This document shows, piece after piece, positions 35,701 through 47,935 of a stretch of DNA of 64,000 nucleotides. Numbering within the stretch: the first letter of the stretch is position 1; each line of letters opens with the position of its first letter. The DNA lies in NCBI GenBank assembly GCA_015178975.1, contig WHVD01000041.1, positions 186,001 to 250,000 of the forward strand, written 5' to 3'. The notes beneath the pieces are model-generated. The model ran no database searches, was not told the origin of the DNA, and saw only the letters and a list, made by a program, of their open reading frames with translations. Origin of the DNA: Hysterangium stoloniferum (taxonomy: Eukaryota > Basidiomycota > Agaricomycetes > Hysterangiales > Hysterangiaceae). The position numbers were made by a program, and so were the translations under genes.

Positions 35701-38700
35701 ACTTCCGAATCCGATAGATACGCCGCCTTCGGCGCCATTATAAACAATCCTGACCACACTTACGGGAAGAGCGTATATCTGCAGACGGCGATACGATGGT
35801 GGCATAGCGCAAAAGGGGGCGGATCTGACGGGCCCTAGCGCACTGAATCCAAAGGGGTCCGTTGAAGTAGGAATATTCGCAACGCATAGGGACAAATTGT
35901 CGATCTCAGGGTATCCTCTGAAATTCATGGAAAATATAAGTTTTTCCTGGTAATGTTCTAAAATGCGCGATATTTCTTCAGAAGAAGTTCCATGCATCAT
36001 TACTTCCGTTATTACTTATGTTATGTTACAACTGACGTACTGCTATAATTTGAGGCTCTCATTGATTATCGAGATAATCGCATTCATTTTGGGCTCAGAA
36101 ATACAGAGATACCGATGGAGTATAAAGAGAAGACTTGATTAAGTGAGTTTTGCTATTTCACTTACCCTTTTACATCGTGGCCTCTGATAGTCCATTCAAA
36201 AAATCCGTTATTCGTCAGCAGTACAAAAGAAAAAAGTGAACTACGGTGTTGGTAAAGCCATCCATGATGATTTGGATAACTACTAGTACTTTCATGTGAA
36301 AAACCCGGAACAATTCCTTGCTCAGCTGATGCCCATTTCAGACGACCATGTTGACGCATATTTGATTCTCGAATACCTTGTGGATCGAGGAATTTTCCAC
36401 AGATGAAAGTGGAAGGCTTTCGAAGAAGAGTGGGGGGAAAGAACTTGAAGAAAAGACGTACGGGGTCTTTGTTAAGATGTTGATGCCGTCCATGCATCTC
36501 CCAGCGAATTCGTCGAGGTCGTGACATGCACAAAGTAAATGGCCTAACTCGAAGCACCCTACTTCAGCAGCCCTACGACTAGATGTCGTGCGTGTCGGCA
36601 TGGACGCCGGCACCAGCTTAGAAGAAGGTCTAGATGGATTATTAGAAGAACAGGAAAAGCAAGAAAAGCAAGCGGCGCCACCAAGAGAGTATCAACTGAG
36701 CTCGACATGGAGTGAAACTGGAAAACGGTTCTCCTTCCATGCAAAATCCATGGCCAAGCTACTCACCGATACAATACCGCACTTAATCCGCTTTGTACAC
36801 TTGACAGTCCGACTTCAAGAGACGTTTGGAATGGGGAACAGAGGGAGGAGATCGGAACACTGACTTACCTTCGACCTACCCTACATATTCTAACAACTGC
36901 TCTCATCGGGACTCGCTCGCCTTCGGGCCTAGGTATGGACAGACACCAGGTGCACAAAGTTAAATAAGTTGCATCGCGTGTATTTACACTTGAACATAGA
37001 GCCCAATTTAAAAAAAATTGAGGTCGAGCAATGAGAAGAAAACACGGGAATGAATAAGTATCTACATTGCTTATAGCCTCAACAACATCAATTTTGATGA
37101 GCAAGATGGTTCCCCATCTTCCATCCCAATCACCCTGCATGCAACTTATTTCATAGATGAAACCTGAGAGTCTGGCAAGCATTCACCGTTGTGGAAATGA
37201 AATACTTCAAGTAAAGAAGACGATTTAGAGCCCTTGAAAGGATAGGCGGTACGCCTTTGGCTTTATTTACCCTTTGCTTCATTCAATTCTGTGTATTTTA
37301 TATGACCATTCAAGCATGATGGGGATGAGAACGCCAATTGACCTACATGAAATAAGTTATCATTACTCGCATCCTATGCCGGGTTGAGCGCGACATGTCT
37401 GTGCACAAGATCCCCCAGCGTTGATCCGTATCAACTACTTTGCTATGCTCGATGCCCAGAGACGGTTGTAATTCTAACATGAAAGTGCATCAGGCCAAAA
37501 GATACTTGTCTGTTCGCCCTATAAAGACCCGTACGTCTCGGAGAAATTAGGAGAAGACTTTTATACATCAAAACAACAGCACTAGAAAATCCAACAACAG
37601 CGCGAGGATATTCTGCGACAGCACAAGGAAATTCTACGAAACGCGAAGGCTTTTGACCGTTAATGCAATCCGTATTATCGCATCTGAAGTCATATACGGG
37701 CGAGTGAGTGTTGTATGGGAAGTTGAACTTGATGATCTGCCAAAACTCCAAAGTGCTCTATTCTTTTTTTCGTGCTTATCCACGGGCGGCCCAATTCGAT
37801 GATCGAAGGGAGACGACTCTCCATCACTCAGTTGTTATTGATTAAAGTGTCAGGTTAGCATATAGGACTCAACTGACTGATTTTTGCGCATGATTTCGCT
37901 CGCATAGTGATGGAGTGATCTATTTCCATCAGTATTTCAATACATTGCCTTTGGTGGGAGCTTGGCACACATTTCTCGTGAATGCCATGTTCCGATCTCG
38001 GGCATTTAAATACGTTTTTATCCAGGACGGGATCCTAGCCATTCTGGATAAAGCCATCAAATCGCTGGAATCAACAAAAGCCAGTCTTCCAGTGATCGAG
38101 GAAAATCGATGGACGAAGCCGAATTGAAATATAAAGAGAAACGGGTATGGCCGACGAGCAACGTCCACCCAAATTTCTTCACTTGCTGTGTACACAATCA
38201 GCAAAGCACATCCTCTAAAATCAAATGGAGCTGGTCGACGGCAAAAGCTGGAGAACAAGGGAAGAACGCACGACCACAAATCCATCCCCTAAGGAAACCA
38301 GAGTAAAACTTTGGTGATTAGAGACGACTTTGAAGTTGGAACGCATACACAGTGCATTGTCTTTCGGGAAGGGTGGGGTAAATCGTCATTCTTGGAGGTC
38401 AAATCGGTCACTAGTTTCCCGCTTCAGTCAATTCTTCGAAAAAAATAAACCGGTTATCACCGTAAAGACGCATTATAGTACCCATGAACTTGGTCAGGTT
38501 TAAATACATGAGATGGTAATTCACCGGCGTAACGGCACATTATGACGGAGAGAATGCTGCCAACGGGCAGGCCTCCCTGGGTGCCTTCAGCAGAATATTG
38601 AAAGGAATGAGTGAGTTCATAGTACAAAACACCACGAATCTCGCATCCCGGTGCGTCATGGTGTTCCAATCCGGCGAGGTATCGGGTAGAGAAAACAACT
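32717..38700. other. 6 kb without an identified gene
   Basis: Hydrophobic minus-strand pieces at 32858-33430, 33605-33847 and about 35300-35520 (e.g. ARSIGILLVFLALATYIAS) could be remains of further membrane-protein genes, but I could not link them into one frame set. Unassigned frames also occur at 34489-34830 (-), 35656-36000 (-), 36162-36613 (-), 36588-36863 (+), 36865-37182 (-), 37443-37751 (-) and 37915-38127 (+). Confidence 0.35.
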
Positions 38701-38719
38701 TGAAGGTCGGATTTATGTG

Positions 38720-39337
38720 TTACATTGGGTATGATTGCCCCTTTAAAGGACCGGAGTGGCTCGTAGAATTAACAGCACCTGCGACGCTATCTATATCTCT
38801 CAGTACAAGTCTTACAGGTGACTGGACACTCTTAGCCTTAAAAGCACGATCGGGGTAGAGCATCTCAAAAATGGCCAAGGTAGCTGCGCGAAGGTCGTTA
38901 ATAGGATATGCAATATAATTGTTGAAGAGGTCAATTACTGGTGGTGAATGATCTGGCGGTGGGTATTTGAAGGGGTACAATTCGCCCAAATTGTTGGAGT
39001 TTCCGAAGGTTGTGGAGGAGATAGGGATTGTGGGAATATATCTAATACATTTAGTCTGGTATGCCGCCGTATATGGGGAGGTGGTCCTGGCGCATGGGGT
39101 ATGAGTGTCAGTGCACGGACTACGATTTCAGAAGTTCGACCTCCTGGGACAGGCGACTGCAGATGGTTCAAAATGGAAATTAAGAACAAAGAAACATGGT
39201 TTCTTTTCAAGGCGCACTAATACTAGCATTTCTGCCACGTTCACGCGATAAATCCACTTAAAATGCGGCAAATTTTCCACCTTTTTATCAATCCGAGAGG
39301 GAACAATCGGAGGCGAAGTTGGAGCATCTGGTGTCAT
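38720..39337 (-). CDS. Unidentified multi-exon protein fragment
   Basis: Three minus-strand pieces look coding and are separated by plausible introns. They start at 39337 (MTPDAPTSPPIVPSRIDKKV), continue with SPVPGGRTSEIVVRALTLI and HAPGPPPHIRRHTRLN, then LGELYPFKYPPPDHSPP and YPINDLRAATLAIFEML. Codon content and splice-like junctions support a gene, but I do not recognise the family and did not find a convincing C-terminus. Coordinates are minimal. Confidence 0.4.
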
Positions 39338-40074
39338 TTTTAATGAGCGAGATTGAGAACATGAATTTACTCATTTTGTTAGTAGAAGCTTGTTAATTTT
39401 TAGTCAATAACATAAAGGTGCAAATAGAGTATCTTTTTCTGCTTTCTTTTTTACTGTCTTCAAGTCGGCAGACGATTCCATGTATTTTCAAGCTAGCGGT
39501 ATGTTAATCGGGACACACGAGCTAATAAGTTCCACCCACGCGTAACTTGACGAAGCACCCCTAAATACGAAAAATGTCGAGAACACAGTGAAACAGCTCC
39601 GTTTGATCTTAGGAACCAGCTCGGATAGCTCCGATCATTCCCAGTTTGAAATAAATCTACAGGAAAACTTCATAATTCATCTATCTTAGTGTTACATTTA
39701 ACTCGATTTACGATAAATAGACCAATACCTTTCCACCTTATAATAATACGTTTCTAGCCTTCGCTCATGACATTTCCTGGTACTACTTGACCCATTTGAC
39801 GACGTTGACTTGGCCCTATCGGACGAAACACCGAATTCCTCAATTACTAATTAGTTTGAACCATCCAATTCCGGATCCTTCGGGAGCCCTGAAGGCTCCT
39901 GCTCTGAGAGCTGTGGCGTGGCGTCGTAGAGAGGCCCCAGTAAGGCAGCCTCAGGCCGAAAGGCGCTGCTGGTCTTGCTGACAGTTTGTGCAAATGAAAA
40001 TACCTGTAGCTGGTACTCAGTGTTCACATTCGCCCCAATATCACCACACACAAGCAACCTAATGGATTCAATGT

Positions 40075-40665
40075 AGTGATTGGCAAGGCCCAGCCCGAAA
40101 GCCCCCGCTTGGGCTCGGCTTTGACGGCTTGGGCCTGCCAATATCTCAGGCCGGGTTATAAGAGACGGCTTGGGCTGGGCTCAGCCGGGCTTGGCCTAGG
40201 CCACCGGTAAAAATGGTACAAGATGGCATTTGTAAACTTGTAGTCTACTAATAAAATAAAATAAACTTCTCAAAAATATATGAATGTATGATATTACACA
40301 TAAATTTCCTCTTCATCAGAGGGTAGCTCAACTTCAAGTAATGCGGCCTCTGAATCCCCGGTAGCCAAAATTTCCCGCCGCGAACTTATTTCGATTTCTT
40401 CGTCACCCTCAATATCCCTGGGGCTTACTTGGCCGTCCCAGGCAAGATTTTGACTTTGGCGGCATTGTGTACTAAGGGGCTGAACAGAAATTGAACTGGT
40501 CGCTTCATGAGGTACCTTTGTGGGGCCACTAGCAGGCCGCAGCCTGGCGGCCCGGCTTGGGCTTAAAATATCCCAGGGCTGTACTACTCGGCCCAGCTCG
40601 GTTTGGGTTTTTCAGGGCCCGGCTCAGCCGGCCCACGGCCTGAGGCCGGGGTGTACAGAGTTATC
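40075..40665 (-). mobile_element. Internally deleted hAT-like DNA transposon
   Basis: Both ends are crowded with short GC-rich motifs of the GGCTTGGGC / GGCCCGGCT type, the subterminal repeats of many fungal hAT elements. Between them the minus strand encodes WDGQVSPRDIEGDEEIEISS and then ALLEVELPSDEEEIYV and a stop, the acidic tail of a hAT transposase as I recall it. So only the last ~60 codons of transposase remain and the element is non-autonomous. Exact termini and an 8-bp target duplication could not be fixed. Confidence 0.55.
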
Positions 40666-41358
40666 ATATGAAGACCTCGAAGAATATACCTCCACAATAT
40701 TCAATTAGCAGAAGACATTTACAACTGTTGAACGTACTTCTAAATTCAAGCGCAATTATTGCTATTTTATAGATTTATTTGACGTTGTAGACGTGTGGCT
40801 TAGATTCCGCATAACCATTGGCAACGTGAGCCTGGCTCCTGGACGACCATCCCAGTAAACAAAGCACACTGGGATTTACTGCACGGAGGTGTGCGAAGTT
40901 TCTATCAAAGACAGAGGTCTGAAATAGTATGTATCCGCTTGCGCGGCCCGCAGCGTGAAGACATGCAACACCACCGTTAGATCGCTCAACGGTCAGTTGA
41001 AAATGCTAGTAAGTATCTTGGCAGCAATACTACATCCACTTATCTCATGCTTTTGCAGGCACAAACTAGGCGTGCACTGTAGTTTATTTAGCATCAAAGT
41101 GGTTAAATGTCTTCTTCGGATATGGTATAAACAGTGACAAGTTTCAAGGTATACTCCCTTACGCACCAATTTGCGGAAAAATATTGAAGCTATTTTACCT
41201 CCAGAAGCTTCTTATAAACTTGGAACGATTAATAATACACATGCCAAATGCATGCCCCATAGCTCTAAACAGAAGTAGAAAAATAATTTTCCATCCACTC
41301 AAGGAGAATACAACATCAACAATCTACTCGTATAAGATCAAACATCACCAATTTTACA
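40666..41358. other. Intergenic between hAT derivative and GGA gene
   Basis: No recognised gene. The right part should hold the GGA 3' untranslated region. Confidence 0.5.
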
Positions 41359-43145
41359 CTAGAACAAACCGGCCAAGTCTGCAAATGGATCCTTGTTTTG
41401 GGTATGTGGCTGTGGTTGCGGTTGTGACTGTGACCGTGACTGTGATGGCTGCTGGAGTGACCCTGAATCAGTAGGCTGAAATCCCAGGTGCGCCTGTGTC
41501 TGTGGTTGTGGTGGTTGAGGTGTTCCGGGTAACATAATGCCACCGAAACCAGGCGCAAGACCAATGAGGTTTGGAGAACCGCCATTGCGGCTTTGTCCTG
41601 CAACTGGCGCAGGCGGGGAAGAGATGCCGCCAAACAGGCCAGCGAGTTCGTTGGCGGGATTACTTGACTGGCTAACAGCAGGCGCAGGATCATCCAAAAG
41701 ATCGATGAGGTCGCTCTTCACAGCGACCGACCTATGAAGAAAGGAGATTAGGTAAATCTCGCAGGCAATGCCGTAGACAACGTACGAGCCGCCTAGGTTT
41801 GCAGGGACTGCCCTGGCTACGCCTTCGTAATCACCCTTCTTAAACGATTCGAAGCGTCCTAAAACGTTGTTGATTTGATCATTGATCTGAAGGAAAATCG
41901 CTAGTGCACGCTATCAGTAGGCATTGTCACGTAGATAGGAGCGATCAAACCTAATGACTCGGGATCATCAGCTTCTGCATCTGATATCCACTTTTGAAGC
42001 TTGGGACGAGCTGAAATGAGAGGTGTTGCAACTTGCTGTTCAAGATTCAGGGACATTGTCGAAGCATCACAAGTACAGAACGTACGTCATATACATCGCC
42101 CGCTGCGAAGCGTTCTCTGCCCTCGAAGTCGACATTATCAAACATTTCGTTTAATAGAACAACTTTTTGCTCCAGCTTATTGAGTTCCTTCAGAGCTTGC
42201 GTGCGGTAATCTGGCTTAGCGTCCGGATCCTAATATGCTATGTCGTCAAAAGATAGGAAGCGTTTGAACTTTTAGGGACGTACAGCACCAGCCATCACCT
42301 TCATTAGCTCTTGAGCTGCAGCAAGGTCTCGAGGGGTCCCTCTTCGAATAAGCTCTTGCAATTTCTACTCCAGATATGAGAAAAAGTCTAGTTGCAAAGA
42401 GTATAGTATACATACCGCTGCTTGCGCTTCTCGATCCTCGGACTCTAACTCATCGGCAGACTTCAATTCCTCCTGTATACAACAGTGTATTAGTTAATAT
42501 ATAGGCTGTAAACCTGTGATACGCACAGATGTGCCCACGGAAGCGCTTGCAGAACTCCGGGCCGCATCGTGGAATCTGTAGCCTATCTCGAAGTCAGACT
42601 CAATTCTTTGGATTGGTGGAAGAGTTCCTCTTCACCCTTGAAACTTAATAACCGGTGCATATCTCTAATATTCCCCAGGTCCTCCTTCCACCGCGATGTT
42701 GTACAGATGCCCTCCTTCCAGCCGTGGATTATTTCGAGTATCCGAGACATAACTGGACCAGGAAAGGGTGGCGGTCGTTCTGGGAAGCGGCGGACTAGTT
42801 CGTTTAGGAATTCCTTCGTCGATATCTGCAGGTGGAATGGGTAGCCACACGACTCGACTAGGGTATGGAGAAGTGAAAGGGCTAAAATAGCTATATGGGG
42901 ATTCCGATGGTTGATCAAGCGTACCACTGCCATTGCAGCTTCTCGGGGACTTTATAGGCAGTAGTATTAAGCATAATAAGCCGTCTTATAACCTGGAAAA
43001 AGACATACCTATTAGCTTTTTTGTTGTTGATGTATTCCGCCAATTCCAGGTGCACGGCATAGTTTGGTTCATGAATAATTGGATCACAAGCTCTCTGCAC
43101 CAACACTTCTACTTGAGATACATTTATCCACCCATTGTTCAACAT
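41359..43145 (-). CDS. GGA-type clathrin adaptor (VHS and GAT domains, no ear)
   Basis: About eight exons, the first at 43009-43145, 42636-42949, 42527-42582, 42416-42472 and 42284-42364, joining in frame. The VHS domain includes VEVLVQRACDP, HLELAEYINNKKAN, REAAMAVVRLINHRNPH, CGYPFHLQISTKEFLNEL and MHRLLSFKGYRF. The GAT region includes LQELIRRGTPRDLAAAQEL, KELNKLEQKVVLLNEMFDN and INNVLGRFESFKKGDYEG. The hinge starts KSDLIDLLDD, a clathrin-box-like motif, and ends DPFADLAGLF at the stop. These Arf-dependent adaptors sort cargo at the trans-Golgi (family knowledge). The gamma-adaptin ear usual in GGAs is missing. The start at 43145 is the first ATG before the VHS core; an upstream coding exon is possible. 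Confidence 0.85.
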
Positions 43146-45340
43146 TGCGGAGTGCTTTCTTGTCGTCCTGCTGAACTCGTCCCAAACCTACGCCTGAGAT
43201 CGCCAAAATGTGATCTTTGATCTGTCAATGTGCTGGCCAACGAACCTGAGATTGCTATATTCCAAGCAAAACTTTTTATACCTATCCTTTCGTAATCTAC
43301 CTCAACCGAGATATCAGCCTCGACGGTTGTAGAAGATATTAAGTATGTGGCAAGATGGTCAAGTACACGTTGGGCGCTTGCATTAGCGGAAGCATTTGCC
43401 ATGTGGCAGTCACATCCATTACTATTCTTTATACTGAATGCAGTGATTTATTGGATCAATGCACAATGTCATAAGATCTAATATCTGAAATTTCTCTGTA
43501 CTTTGATTGTGGTCGGCAGGGGGAGCTGTACTTGCTACTCAGGAGAGAATAAGCACCGAAGCATCGCCACACACACTACTGAGCTGACTTTGGTCTTCTA
43601 TATGAGATTGCACGTTTTTTTAAATCATCGACATATTATCTAATGACTGGAAAATTATATATCGTATTACTCAGAAAAGGGCGGGGGCGTTGCGGGTCAC
43701 GGCTGCCCCTGACGATTTATTAGGTACACAAACGGAGACGAAGGGTCAAAAAGCTACTAACTCTATCTGGAATTGAATGCCTCTGTTATTGCCATAGCAT
43801 CCCTGCCAAATTGTCATACTTCCACGGCCGGTATAGACGTCATACTTTGACAAATGTACCTGTGCCTAAAATTTACCTTTCATCCTCAATCCGTCTCGGC
43901 CCGCCGCTCCCTCCCCTTCCCCTTTCAACATATACATATATACCTAGCAAATTGGATTTTTTGATAAAATTCGATCCCTTGTAGACTCGGGTAGATGTTC
44001 GCTCTCGTTTTTCTTGATGAATTGCTTTCTCCACGCACGTATATTCTTTCTTGTTGCGATATCCACATTTGTTATAGATCGCATGCGCCTTTGAAGGGTT
44101 TACTGCGCATCGACTCTCGGATTTTTATCGGCAATTGCAGTACTAATCGGAACCCAATGACTTGATGTCCGTATCATCCGTATCAAGGCCAATAATATAG
44201 ACATCGTTTTCTCGTAATGTTTCGATCTGGGCTTTTACTGCCTGAGCGCATATTCCTGTTGGTGAGCTTGTTTTAATCGGAACCAAAGCTAGCATGGCAG
44301 AATCGTGTATCATCGTGAAACGCCGAGGCTTGAATGTAACAACTCTGAGTTGGCAGACTTGATCCTCATACATAAAAGATGACATGCGATCATCAACGGC
44401 CCATATTATCAAACGCCACAAAAGTAGGCCGCCACCACCATTACCCGGTTTGTTCACTCTAAGCGAACGGACAAACGGTTGTACCTTGTATTCGATCTAT
44501 TCACTGAAGAACCGACAAACAGAAGTCAAGCAATATCACTCTGAAAAAAATGAAATATGTTCCTAACATTTTCCCAAGCAATTGAGCCAGCTGAGCGGTC
44601 TGCCGAGTCTTTGGGCATTGGCCTACTAGTTTGCTGCCTTAGGAACATCGCATAGAGTCAGAATTGATAAAGGCTAATGTTGATTTTGAAATGTTGTGCG
44701 GGGGATCGATCTATATGAAAACTTTAGATCCAGCGCAGAGATGCTTACAGCTTCCAACCTCGCTTCCTGGTTACCTACAGAATACCTTCGATCTTTTTAT
44801 AATACCGTCTCCATTGTGTACTGCCATCAGGAGACTAAGAAGACTTGTGGCGACTTTTGGTATAGTTTGGATGCCACCCAACCACACCCCTACATGCTGG
44901 CTATTTTTGACTCCCGATTGTTTCACACCCATTGAACCAAAGATCCACATAACATGTATGAAGAGTGATGCGCATCGGAGTGGGTTCTTTGTTGTACAAT
45001 AGATTCTGTACATATTAATCTAATCCTAGCAGTCGTTTTAGGGGCGTGTTTTTTTTTCCGCCGTGCGTCGCATTTCTTGCCTGTTTTAATAGCCCCCTGA
45101 TGATTCCGAGCAACCGCAAAGCAGGGCCTGGACAACCAAGACGATGGGCGGCGCGGCGTCCCCCCCAATTACTAGGGGCAGGCCTGAATGTTTTCGATCG
45201 TGATGTGATTCCGTTAAGGTTTAATTTGGATCGGCGCATCCGTTAGCGATGTACTTTCGACAAAAATAGCTCACGCACCGTTTTCCTGCCAAAATGTTCT
45301 TCTAGACAATTCCTGAGTACTGGCAGCTGTTCTGAGTCGG
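43146..45340. other. No gene assigned
   Basis: The frame at 43139-43402 (-, MANASANASAQRVLDHLAT) abuts the GGA start and may be an upstream exon or leader. Frames at 44143-44457 (-) and 44664-45002 (+) have no recognised relatives. A short G/C-rich patch lies at 45090-45185. Confidence 0.4.
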
Positions 45341-45547
45341 ATGAAATTAGCTATGATATTGCTAATACTCGTATGCACCTCGACGCATTTATTATGTTAT
45401 TGTATCAATGTGGGACTAGAAAATCTCAACGGTGGCAAAGCCATCAAGAATGAAATAATAACCTGGGCGGATCATTCATTCCAGATTCATGCAACCCTGA
45501 CCGAGCCGCCCACAAGAAGTCAAAACTTAAGACTTGAACGTCATTGA
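45341..45547 (+). CDS. Candidate small secreted protein (68 aa)
   Basis: A single-exon frame with a textbook signal peptide: MKLAMILLILVCTSTHLLC, a Lys followed by a long hydrophobic run and a plausible cleavage after the Cys/Tyr/Cys patch. The mature part of about 48 residues (INVGLENLNGG...) is hydrophilic, without Cys pairs. No family recognised. A short chance frame is possible; the signal peptide is the only support. Confidence 0.35.
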   Translation: MKLAMILLILVCTSTHLLCYCINVGLENLNGGKAIKNEIITWADHSFQIHATLTEPPTRSQNLRLERH

Positions 45548-46300
45548 AAATGTTTTCATTCCTTCATTATTTAATGATTTTCTTGTCAGACTATCACCGC
45601 AATACTCCAGCAAATCTTTTCAAGTATCAGCATATAAACCATTAACTCAGAGCGGCCTTCGAGAATATATCTCGCAAGCAAATTTGCGCTTGTTGGTCCA
45701 CAAGTTTCTGTGGCCTGGGTAAAAGAAACAATTTGACATTCTCATAGCACCCTTTCCGGAGCAATCGAACATAATAAGACGAGTCCCACCGGAAGAAGCA
45801 TCACTGGTCGCCACCCCCATCCTGTCTATCGCTAAGCATTCCACATTTGGTCGCTGATTCTTCATTTTCTGTGGATCCCAACAAATAATAAGCAAATTCG
45901 GTTGTTTTGTCTTCCCGTGGAGGGGCATAAATTTATTCTTCCTTATCATCTGCCAACCTAATTCGTCCCCGCATCTCCAGCACCAAACTCGAAACCTACC
46001 CTCACATTTTTCTCATAGTCAGCCTCGGCGAATAACCAATCTCGCATTCTCATACCATCTTACACATTTAACTTTGCTACTTAAAGTACGTATTCGTTTG
46101 ATATAAGCTCTTACCAATAGGTAGGCTCCTTCGTGCTCCGATTGTTGCCGCCTTGCAGAAACGCGACATCGCGTTCTGTCGATGTCCTTGTGTTTCCTAA
46201 CCCTCTTAACTTCTCTTCTGCATTATTGACTTGTTTCTTCGTCTCCAACTATCCCTCGACGTAAACGCTGAAACATTGCCATCCGTTGTAGATATTCAAA
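45548..46300. other. Intergenic, upstream of forkhead copy 2
   Basis: One 101-codon minus frame (45647-45949) is unassigned. The last ~200 bases are pyrimidine-rich, as is common before fungal start sites. Confidence 0.45.
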
Positions 46301-47935
46301 ATGTCCTTGAAAATTTCTTCATCCAGTTCATCACTCCGCAGGAACGAAACATCCGATCGCCATCTTGACTACGAGGTAGACGAGGATGACCGAGATGAGA
46401 GGCCGATGGTGTCCACCACCCTGGAGGAAGAATGTTTGACATACGACTCAGATGATGAAGAAGGTGCCTCCGACTCTGATGAAGAGCCACAGGTCATCGG
46501 TGGCGATCCCGCGTATTCCCAAACGACGGGCACGTTCGTCTCCCGGGACTATTATCCGCTTCCACACCAACAAGCATACTTCGACGCGTATGAAGCAGCG
46601 AATCGTAAGCCCACATTGATTCGCGTTGCCGTCTGTCACCGACAATACATACAGCTGGTGCCCCTCCCATCGGCGCAGGATTCAACCTCACCAACCTGAA
46701 GGACGGCAATCCAAACCGCAAGGGAGGTAGACCACCTCACGGACATCGCTTCGTCATCGAGTGTGCCATATATGGCGCACCAAAGGGGGGGTTGACACTG
46801 GAAGAGATCTATATCGCCCTCATGCGGCGATTCAGTTGGTATTCCAATCCCGACAACTTTGGATGGAAGGTGTTTATATCTGTTGTAGACAACTGCGAAC
46901 GTCACCTGATTTATTTTCCATTGCAGAATAGCGTTCGTCACGCATTGTCGTATTATGATGATTTTCAGACGGTGAGAGGAACCAGATACGATGGAACTAG
47001 TGTGAGTCAGCGTGACGTTTCATACAAATTTGCTCAAATAATCATACTGTAAATAGGGTAAATGGTGGATACGGACGAGCGAAAAGCTCCCTGATATTAC
47101 GCCTGGTGCTCGCGCCGGAAAGCATAGCAAGACTACGCTGCCGAAGGCAAAGTTGTTTGCTAATCCCGATGCTGTAGGCGGAAAGAAAGCAAAGGAAAAG
47201 TCGTGGTCGTCGATGATCTTCACATTTGCGGCTGCGAACGGCACGGCGCGCAAGGAAGGGCAGGGCGCAAATGTCAGCGGGACGGCGTCATCCACCCATA
47301 GGTCCCTGCCGAGTGACCCTTCGCCATCATGTCGTCGGAGAGATGTTGATTTAGCCCAACGCCCTTGTCCGTCCTGTACCACTGAGAAACGGCGCCACCA
47401 TCCATATGCGGATTATCATCAGCCTCCGCGCGCAGCCGACGCTTCGCATCGAGATGCCTCTAAAGCCGCCGCCGCCACCGTCCCCACCGCTCCCAGTACC
47501 ACCAAAAACGCCACTACCCTTCATCCTAACGCCTCCACAAACGCCACTCACCCCGCTGCCGTCCGCTACCCCACCGATGTTCCACATCCCCCCGTCCACC
47601 AAACTCATCCCTCACCGTCGGCACTTCAACTGGGGTCGGGAGCTCACGCGCCCGATTTCTATTCCAAAGCATGGGTCTCAAGAAGCTGGCACGACGGCGT
47701 TCATCCTACCTTGTCGCCCCAGATAGACGATCTCAGCGATAGGCTATTGCCGCTGCCGTGGCCCCACCGCCCGCTACCTATGGGGTGCGCATCTCGGTCG
47801 CTTCCCCCAGAGCAAGAGGTACCCACCCACCCAGTGTCGCTACATCTAGCGACATTCGAGCACCCTGTCGTGCCACCTACTACGTACCTCCCATCGTTGC
47901 GAGAATATGGCCTGGAAGCACTGCGCAAAAGATAG
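46301..47935 (+). CDS. Forkhead-domain transcription factor, copy 2 (472 aa)
   Basis: Exons 46301-46604, 46679-46869, 46927-46971 and 47057-47935 join in frame. An acidic Ser/Asp/Glu-rich N-terminus ends in SRDYYPLPHQQAYFDAYEAAN, matched in the paralogue at 11087-12341. The forkhead domain follows: HRFVIECAIYGAPKGGLTL, IALMRRFSWYSNPDNFGWK, then NSVRHALSYYDDFQT and the wing GKWWIRTSEKLPDITPGARA. Intron positions inside the domain (after GW(K/C) and before the wing) match the paralogue. The 250-residue C-terminal tail is Pro/Ala/Thr/His-rich. Likely a nuclear regulator. GC content rises sharply in the last exon compared with neighbouring DNA. Confidence 0.8.

Noticed and set aside
39851-40141. 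Minus-strand ORF ending in a Pro/Glu-rich tail next to the hAT derivative
   Set aside because: It runs through the transposon end, so most of the frame is not host coding; no family recognised.
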